Assembly: GCA_001298545.1 (NCBI GenBank) | Contig: LJCX01000026.1 | Span: 124,001-188,000, forward strand | Direction of reading: 5' to 3' | DNA from: Actinobacteria bacterium OV320 | GTDB taxonomy: Bacteria > Actinomycetota > Actinomycetes > Streptomycetales > Streptomycetaceae | DNA length: 64,000 bases | Shown: positions 58,415 through 64,000 of the stretch, piece by piece | Layout: every line of letters starts with the position of its first letter | How positions within the stretch are numbered: the stretch's first letter is position 1 | Notes under the pieces: generated by a model | What the model saw: only the letters and a program-made list of their open reading frames with translations | Databases searched by the model: none | Told to the model about the DNA's origin: nothing | Made by a program: the position numbers and the translations under genes

Positions 58415-60577
58415 GTGCCGGATGCTGCCGCTGCCGGGTCGGGTGGGGGCCGCGGTCCGGAGTCGCTGGACGAGATCCTGGCCGAGGCCGCGCGGGAGAC
58501 CGGCGCCTCCGTGATCGCCCTGTACCTGCCGGCGGCCGACGAACCGGTGCTGTGGCTCGCCGTACTGGGCGGGCTCCCCTGGGAGATCTCCATGCCCTGG
58601 GCGCGAGTGGCGCTGACGGCCGCTTCCCCGGTGTCCGACGCCGTGCGGGAACGACGCCTGGTGTGGATCGGCGGCGCGCAGGAGATGGCGCGCCGCTATC
58701 CGCGTCTGTCGCTGGTCGTGCCGTACCGCTTCTCGCTGGCCGCCGCCCCGATCACCACCGGCGAGGGGGTCCGGGGCGGGTTGGTGCTCCAGTGGCCCGC
58801 CTCGCACCCGGCGCAGCTGAGCGTGCGCGAACGGGAGGCCATGACCGGCCTCTGCCTCCGGGTGGGCCAGTTCCTGCGGCGGGCCGCCGCCGACGGACAC
58901 CCCGTGCGGGTCGGCGGGGTGCCACGGGTGCTGCCGCCGCTCCGGGCCCGGCCGGTGGCAGCGGCCCAGGCGCAGTCCGCCGTCGACTTCGCCGAGCGCT
59001 TTCCCGGCGGTTGCTGCTCGCTGGACGTGGACGGCCGCATCACCTTCGCCACCACCACGGCCGCCCGGCTGCTCGGCTCCGCCGTCCCCGACCTGCTCGG
59101 CACCAAGCCGTGGGAGGCGCTGCCCTGGCTCGACGACCCGATCGCCGAGGACAGCTACCGGGCGGCCCTGATCAGCCGCGAACCGACCACCTTCACCGCG
59201 CTGCGGCCGCCGGACCAGTGGCTGTCCTTCCGGCTGCACCCGGACGCCTCCGGCATCAGCGTGTACATCGCCCCCACGCACTCGGCGCACGCCCACGCTC
59301 CGCTCACCGGCCCGCCGCGACCGCACCCGGCGGCCGCCGCCTCGTCCGGCCGGGCCGCCACCCTCTACCACCTGATGCACCTGGCGGCCACGCTCACCGA
59401 GGCCGTCGGGGTCCGGGACGTGGTCGACCAGGTCGCCGAACAGCTTCCGTCCGCCTTCGGCGCCAGGGCCCTCGCGCTGATGACGGCGGAGGACGGACGC
59501 CTGCGGATCATCGGCTACCGCGGCTACTCCGCCGACCTCATGCAGCGTTTCGACGCCGCCCCGCTCACCTCCGACACCCCCGCCGTGCGCACCCTGACCA
59601 CGGGCGTTCCGGGCTTCTTCGCCACCTTCGCCGAGCTCAGGCGGGCGTATCCCCCCGCGGTCCTCCAGGACGGCATGGCCGCCTGGGCCTTCCTGCCGCT
59701 GATCACCTCGGGACGCCCCGTCGGCTCCCTGGTGCTCGCCTACGACCGGCCCCACCCCTTCCTTCCGGAGGAGCGGGCCGTCCTCACCTCCACCGCCGGG
59801 CTGATCGCGCAAGCCCTCGACCGGGCACGTCTGTACGACACCAAGCACCAGCTCGTCCACAACCTCCAGGCCGGTCTGCTGCCCCACACCCTGCCCCGGG
59901 TCCCCGGTCTGGACGTGGCCGCCCGCTACCTCCCCGCCACTCGCGGCCTGGACATCGGCGGCGACTTCTACGACCTCATCCGCCTCGACACCACCACGGC
60001 CGCCGCCACCATCGGTGACGTCCAGGGGCACAACGTCAACGCGGCGGCGCTCATGGGCCAGGTCCGCACCGCCGTCCACGCCAACGCCGGCGCGGCTCCC
60101 GACGAGGTCCTCGCCCGCACCAACCGCCTGCTCACCGACCTCGACCCCGGCCTGTTCACCAGTTGCCTCTACGTCCACCTCGACCTGACCGCGCACCTCG
60201 CGTGCCTGGCCAGCGCCGGCCACCCGCCCCCGCTGCTGCGCCACCCCGACGGCCGCACCGAAGTCCTCCAGGTGCCGCCAGGGCTCCTGCTGGGCATCGA
60301 GCCGGACGCCCGGTACGAGTCCATCGAGGTCCCGCTGCCTCCCGGTTCGGTGCTGGCCCTCTATACCGACGGCATGGTCGAAGCCCCGGGGATCGACATC
60401 GACGACGCCGTGGACGCCCTCGCCCGCGAACTCGGCCGCACCGGGCCCGGCACCATGAACGCCCTCGCGGACACCCTCGTCCGGCACGCCCGCCGCTCGA
60501 CCCCGCGCAGCGACGACATCGCTCTCCTTCTCATCCACCCCATCGCGTCGGTCCGCCGGCCACCGAGTACGGACTGA
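58415..60577 (+). CDS. GAF/PAS-SpoIIE serine phosphatase
   Basis: 720 residues from a GTG at 58415 with GGGGAAGG upstream; the frame is open earlier but upstream codons look non-coding. A GAF-like domain (about 25-170), a PAS domain (about 200-320; FPGGCCSLDVDGRITFATTTAARLLG), a second GAF (about 340-490) and a SpoIIE/PPM phosphatase (about 495-715; GLDIGGDFYDLIRL, IGDVQGHNVNAAALMG, SAGHPPP, LYTDGMVEAP, SDDIALLLI). Third SpoIIE phosphatase in the window, for sigma-factor partner switching in response to a bound signal. A possible -10 TAGGGT lies at 58324-58329. Confidence 0.9.
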   Translation: MPDAAAAGSGGGRGPESLDEILAEAARETGASVIALYLPAADEPVLWLAVLGGLPWEISMPWARVALTAASPVSDAVRERRLVWIGGAQEMARRYPRLSLVVPYRFSLAAAPITTGEGVRGGLVLQWPASHPAQLSVREREAMTGLCLRVGQFLRRAAADGHPVRVGGVPRVLPPLRARPVAAAQAQSAVDFAERFPGGCCSLDVDGRITFATTTAARLLGSAVPDLLGTKPWEALPWLDDPIAEDSYRAALISREPTTFTALRPPDQWLSFRLHPDASGISVYIAPTHSAHAHAPLTGPPRPHPAAAASSGRAATLYHLMHLAATLTEAVGVRDVVDQVAEQLPSAFGARALALMTAEDGRLRIIGYRGYSADLMQRFDAAPLTSDTPAVRTLTTGVPGFFATFAELRRAYPPAVLQDGMAAWAFLPLITSGRPVGSLVLAYDRPHPFLPEERAVLTSTAGLIAQALDRARLYDTKHQLVHNLQAGLLPHTLPRVPGLDVAARYLPATRGLDIGGDFYDLIRLDTTTAAATIGDVQGHNVNAAALMGQVRTAVHANAGAAPDEVLARTNRLLTDLDPGLFTSCLYVHLDLTAHLACLASAGHPPPLLRHPDGRTEVLQVPPGLLLGIEPDARYESIEVPLPPGSVLALYTDGMVEAPGIDIDDAVDALARELGRTGPGTMNALADTLVRHARRSTPRSDDIALLLIHPIASVRRPPSTD

Positions 60578-60730
60578 CCTTCGAACATCTGTCGATGCCA
60601 CCCTGGCCGGCACCGGGAACGGGGCGACGGGAGTGGGCTCGGCGACCGGGTGGGAGAATACGCGTCGAGGTCCACGCTGCCGTGGCGGCCGGCGTTCCGG
60701 GGGCATGGGGGCCGGAAGGAAGCGTGCAGC

Positions 60731-61162
60731 ATGATCGAGTGGGTGTCCCTCAGGTCCGGCGCCCGGCCCGTGCCCCAGCCCGTCGCCACGCCGGTGGTGT
60801 GGGCCACGGCCTTCGGTGGCGCGCTGGTCCTGGTGGCGGTGCACAACATGCTGGTGGGCTCGGACCGCCCCGGATTCGCCCTGGCCGCGCTGTCCCTGCT
60901 GGCGGCCCTGCTGGGGCTCTGCGCCCGCTTCACCGCGGCCCCGGGTACCGCCGTGCTGTGCTGGCTGACCCTGAACGGTTTCGCCATCCCGCCCGCGGGC
61001 ACGCTCACCTGGGCCGGCCACCGGGACACCTTCTGGCTCGCCTGCCTGTGCGCCGCGACACTCGTCGGCACCGTGCTCGCCCGGATCATCCAGGCCCGCG
61101 CCGCCTACCGCCGGATCGCGGCGGAGCCGGCCACCCCGTCGACCGGCCCGTCGACCGACTGA
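60731..61162 (+). CDS. Small integral membrane protein
   Basis: 143 residues with four predicted helices (about 22-42, 48-65, 72-90, 105-125): TPVVWATAFGGALVLVAVHN, FALAALSLLAALLGL, GTAVLCWLTLNGFAI and FWLACLCAATLVGTVLA. Layout resembles DUF4118-like sensor modules without a kinase, but this is only topological. ATG at 60731 with GGAAGG upstream. The 16-bp tandem repeats begin 14 bp after its stop. Confidence 0.75.
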   Translation: MIEWVSLRSGARPVPQPVATPVVWATAFGGALVLVAVHNMLVGSDRPGFALAALSLLAALLGLCARFTAAPGTAVLCWLTLNGFAIPPAGTLTWAGHRDTFWLACLCAATLVGTVLARIIQARAAYRRIAAEPATPSTGPSTD

Positions 61163-61176
61163 TCCGGGGCCGGACG

Positions 61177-61240
61177 ACCTGATCCGGGACAGACGTGTTC
61201 CGGAACCGACGTGATCCGGAACATACGTGTTCTCGGACAT
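61177..61240. repeat. Four tandem 16-bp repeats upstream of the VanW-type gene
   Basis: Units start at 61177, 61193, 61209 and 61225, with consensus ACGTGATCCGGAACAT; the second contains the palindrome GTTCCGGAAC. The last unit ends 130 bp before the start codon. A regular array of this kind is a plausible multi-site operator. Confidence 0.75.
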
Positions 61241-61370
61241 ATGATCTCATCGCGCATTTTGGGTAGCTTGGGGTGCTTGCCCGTGCTTGCCCCTTCGTGT
61301 TCGACGCTGTCCCGTGTGCGGCGTCGCGCAGCGGGGCGGATCACCCGTCGATCGTCCGTCCTGGAGACCC

Positions 61371-63095
61371 ATGCGCCCCCGAACAGCCTCCGTGCCGCCC
61401 CTCGCCCTGGCGGGCGGTGCGCTGACCCTCGGCGTCGGCGCGCTGTACCTGACCGGGCTGCTGCTCACGGGCGGTGAGATCGAGCCGGGAACGACGGTGC
61501 GGGGCGTGGACATCGGCGGCCTCAGCCGCGCGGAAGCCGTCCGCGAACTGGACGAGCACCTGACGGCGGCCGGCTCGCGGGAGCTGGCCGTCCGGGTCGG
61601 GGACCGCAGCGCGACCGTCGACCCGCGGCAGGCCGGACTCACCTTCGACGCCGAGCGCACGGTCGACCGGGTGGCCCGCGTCGGCTCCGATCCGGTCGCT
61701 CTGGTCGGCGGGCTCTTCGGCTCCGGGGGCGACGAGGAGCCGGTCGTACACCTCGACGAGAACAAGGCCCGCACCGCTCTGGGGAAGCTGGCGAAGACCC
61801 TCGACCAGAAGGTCCGCGAGGGCACGGTCGGTTTCGCCGACGGCAGGGTCGAGCAGGTCGCCCCGCGCCCCGGCTACACCCTGGACGTGGACGCCGCCGT
61901 CGGCACCCTGCGGACCTCCTTCCTGCGCGGCGAGGCGGGCGCGGTCGCGGCCCTGCCCGCCCGCGAGACACGGCCGAAGGTCACGGCGGACGAGGTGCGG
62001 CGCGCGGTGCGCGAGTTCGCGCGGCCGGCCATGTCGGCGCCGGTCACCCTCACCACGGGCGGCAAGCGGTTCACCATCGGGCAGAAGGTGCTGGGCGAGC
62101 ATCTGACGATGCGGCCCGACAGCGCGGGCCGGCTGGTGCCGAAGCTGGACGACAAGGGACTGCGCGCGGCCCCCTCGGTGGCCCGCCCGCTGGCCGGTGT
62201 CACCACCACCGCCACGAACGCCGGCGTGCGGCTGGACGGCGACCGGGTCGTGGTGGCCGACGACGCCCGGACCGGCGTCCGGATCACCGACAAGGCACTG
62301 GGCAAGGCCGTGCTGCCGCTGCTCACCCGGTCCGGCGGAGCGGCCCGCACCGGGGCGGTGGCCGCACTGCGGACCCAGCCGCAGGTGACCCGGGACAGCG
62401 CCGCACGGCTGGGGCTGACGGAGAAGATGTCCTCCTTCACCGTCCACTTCGAGCCGGCCGCGTACCGCACGAAGAACATCGGGCGGGCCGCACAGCTCAT
62501 CAACGGCTCCCTCGTCATGCCGGGCAAGACCTGGAGTTTCAACCGGACCGTGGGGCAGCGCACCGAGGCCAACGGCTTCGGCGAGGGCATCATGATCCTC
62601 GACGGCGAGTTCACCAAGGCGCCCGGCGGTGGTGTCTCGACCATGGCCACGACCATGTTCAACGCGATGTTCTTCGCCGGGGTCAAGCCCGTGGAGTACG
62701 GCGCCCACTCCTTCTACATCGAGCGCTATCCGCAGGGGCGCGAGGCGACGGTCGCCTGGGGCAGCCTCGATCTGAGGTTCGCCAACGACTCCGGCCACGC
62801 GCTCTACATCCAGGCCGAGGCCACCGACACCTCGGTGACCGTCACCTTCCTCGGCACCAGGAAGTACGACGAGATCAAGTCGGTCACCGGGCCCCGCACC
62901 CAGGTGCGGCAGCCGGAGCGGAAGGTGAGCACGGACGAGAAGTGCGTGCCGCAGACCCCGCTCGAGGGCTTCGACGTCACCGTCGACCGGGTCTTCTACA
63001 ACGACGGCAGGGAAGTGCGGCGGGAGCCGTTCCGCACCCACTACACCCCGCGGGACGAGATCACCTGCGAATCCCCCGCCGAGGACCCGCGGTAG
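61371..63095 (+). CDS. VanW-family protein with repeated peptidoglycan-binding-like domains
   Basis: 574 residues. N-terminal membrane anchor or signal (PLALAGGALTLGVGALYLTGLLLTG), then two or more PG_binding_4-like segments (GTTVRGVDIGGLSRAEAVREL; FADGRVEQVAPRPGYTLDVDAAV), and a C-terminal VanW domain (about 375-520; SFNRTVGQRTEANGFGEGIMI, GGGVSTMATTMFNAMFFAGVKPVEYGAHSFYIERYPQG). Surface or wall-associated; exact activity of VanW proteins is unsettled. ATG at 61371 with GGAG upstream. Confidence 0.88.
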   Translation: MRPRTASVPPLALAGGALTLGVGALYLTGLLLTGGEIEPGTTVRGVDIGGLSRAEAVRELDEHLTAAGSRELAVRVGDRSATVDPRQAGLTFDAERTVDRVARVGSDPVALVGGLFGSGGDEEPVVHLDENKARTALGKLAKTLDQKVREGTVGFADGRVEQVAPRPGYTLDVDAAVGTLRTSFLRGEAGAVAALPARETRPKVTADEVRRAVREFARPAMSAPVTLTTGGKRFTIGQKVLGEHLTMRPDSAGRLVPKLDDKGLRAAPSVARPLAGVTTTATNAGVRLDGDRVVVADDARTGVRITDKALGKAVLPLLTRSGGAARTGAVAALRTQPQVTRDSAARLGLTEKMSSFTVHFEPAAYRTKNIGRAAQLINGSLVMPGKTWSFNRTVGQRTEANGFGEGIMILDGEFTKAPGGGVSTMATTMFNAMFFAGVKPVEYGAHSFYIERYPQGREATVAWGSLDLRFANDSGHALYIQAEATDTSVTVTFLGTRKYDEIKSVTGPRTQVRQPERKVSTDEKCVPQTPLEGFDVTVDRVFYNDGREVRREPFRTHYTPRDEITCESPAEDPR

Positions 63096-63116
63096 TTCCT
63101 GCGGCCGGGCGTGCGT

Positions 63117-63776
63117 TCAGCGGGCGGCGCCGGAGTTCCTCGTCCGGCTCGGCGGCAGCTGCGCGGCGTCCGGCCGCCGGCGTACCCAGTCGAACAGCAG
63201 CACCGACCACAGCGCCGCGAACGCGCACCAGGTCGAGACGAACTCCAGCCGCCACAGCGTGAAGCAGGCCGCCGCGCCCACGCCGACCACCACCCCCAGG
63301 ACCAGCAGCCGCCGGTCGCCGGAGAGCAGCAGGGAGCCGACGGTGGCCAGGAGATAGCCCGCGACGAGCACGGCCGGGTGGGAGAGGTGGACCGAGTACC
63401 CGACCGTGTGGCCGCGGATCTCGGCCGTCACCGGGCCGGTGGCGACAGCGGCCGCGAGCCCCGAGGCGGTCGCGACGCCGAGCGCGAGGAGGAAGTTCAG
63501 CCTGCGCCGGGCGGCCGGCGGGGCGGCACACCGCACGGCCGCCGGCACCCACACCGCCAGCAGCGGCAGCGCGATCACGGCCCAGACGACGGTGGCGGCC
63601 CCGCTGCCCCCGCCCGAGTCCCAGACCACCGCCTCCACGATCTGATGAGCCCCGAGCAGGAGCGGCAGCGCGGCAAGGGGAAGATCCCGGCGGTCGCGGA
63701 CCCGCGTCACGCAGGCCGCCCCGACGGCCGCCACACCGGCGCCCGCCATCAGATCGGCCGTCGCACTCCAACACAT
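63117..63776 (-). CDS. DUF6629-like integral membrane protein
   Basis: 219 residues starting MCWSATADLMAGAGVAAVG, the conserved opening of the DUF6629 family of actinomycete membrane proteins. About six to seven helices follow. Function unknown. It is convergent with the VanW-type gene, 21 bp apart. Confidence 0.85.
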   Translation of the reverse strand: MCWSATADLMAGAGVAAVGAACVTRVRDRRDLPLAALPLLLGAHQIVEAVVWDSGGGSGAATVVWAVIALPLLAVWVPAAVRCAAPPAARRRLNFLLALGVATASGLAAAVATGPVTAEIRGHTVGYSVHLSHPAVLVAGYLLATVGSLLLSGDRRLLVLGVVVGVGAAACFTLWRLEFVSTWCAFAALWSVLLFDWVRRRPDAAQLPPSRTRNSGAAR

Positions 63777-63930
63777 CACGTCACCATGGGTTCGGCCGTC
63801 GTCCGCATCCGCCTCCTCGTGCGGTGCGGGCCAGGTTACGTCTCGCGCCGGGAATTTCCCGGCCGCCGGGCCGAGGCCGCTGTTCGAGCAGCGCACCGAC
63901 GGTGCAGGGGGCCGCGTTACGCTGGTGCCG

Positions 63931-64000
63931 GTGAGCGGCAGACAGCGAAGGAGACCGCGGGTGGTGGACGTCTCGCAGGGAGACGACGGGCTCGGGCCGG
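63931..64000 (+). CDS. Start of a gene running off the right edge (putative)
   Basis: Open frame from a GTG at 63931 (SGRQRRRPRVVDVSQGDDGL) to the window end, with an in-frame GTG at 63961 as alternative. A -10-like TACGCT at 63918-63923 would put the transcription start on the GTG at 63931 (leaderless); for the 63961 start, AAGGAGA lies about 9 nt upstream. Too short to name. Confidence 0.4.
   Translation, partial: MSGRQRRRPRVVDVSQGDDGLGP

Noticed and set aside
58262..61240. Minus-strand open frame of about 990 codons opposite the SpoIIE gene
   Set aside because: Gly/Arg/Gln-rich noise frame crossing an intergenic gap and two real genes; no motif.
61177..61240. Replication origin iterons
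   Set aside because: No Rep gene or AT-rich unwinding region adjoins; a regulatory array is more likely.

Overview
The window is a very GC-rich chromosomal segment with densely packed, often 4-bp-overlapping genes, GTG/TTG starts, several near-leaderless promoters and gene families typical of sporulating actinomycetes (Scr1/WhiJ-type XRE + DUF397, SpoIIE phosphatases, DUF6629, GatD/MurT). Two intergenic sequences also look like common Streptomyces dispersed repeats. I read it as Streptomyces or a very close relative. Most of it looks like ordinary chromosome. I saw no transposase, integrase, CRISPR array, tRNA or rRNA.

Layout. 1-4.4 kb: biotin synthesis, bioB-bioA-bioD (minus) divergent from bioF (plus). 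4.4-6.3 kb: a WhiJ-like triad (DUF397, XRE regulator, ATPase). 6.3-8.7 kb: a secreted NlpC/P60 hydrolase behind a probable c-di-AMP riboswitch, an unusual ClpP with a small partner gene, and an orphan Phd antitoxin. 8.8-10.6 kb: membrane protein plus divergent TetR with two matching operators. 10.7-15.4 kb: urease ureABCFGD. 15.5-22.3 kb: secreted tripeptidyl aminopeptidase, acyltransferase and two SpoIIE phosphatases. 22.4-25.1 kb: Lrp/AsnC, DDAH and ornithine aminotransferase, a methylarginine/ornithine module. 25.2-29.3 kb: a LytTR response regulator, small membrane protein, sodium/solute symporter and LytS kinase in one coupled operon.

29.2-34.5 kb: CtaG-like oxidase assembly factor, phosphofructokinase, the GatD/MurT lipid II amidotransferase and peptide deformylase. 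34.6-45.6 kb: acyl-CoA dehydrogenases with their regulators, an aldehyde dehydrogenase, a Nudix hydrolase overlapping an ATP-dependent DNA ligase, and a thioredoxin-reductase-like flavoenzyme divergent from an XRE-cupin regulator. 45.7-50.7 kb: secreted PLC-like and phosphodiester glycosidase-like proteins, a GNAT gene overlapping a methyltransferase-Nudix fusion, and an AhpD-like protein.

50.9-54.7 kb is the clearest accessory segment. Two decayed gene fragments precede a gene fusing a serine alpha/beta-hydrolase to an NB-ARC (STAND) NTPase. A second gene encodes a helical-repeat protein. I read the pair as a split-sensor conflict or defence system and as the best candidate for something undescribed. 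54.8-58.2 kb: an unrecognised small gene, then cbiMNQO cobalt uptake under a clear cobalamin riboswitch. 58.4-64 kb: a GAF/SpoIIE phosphatase, a membrane protein, four 16-bp tandem repeats, a VanW-type cell-wall protein, DUF6629, and the start of a gene running off the right edge.

Functions are from motif recognition by eye; no database search was possible.
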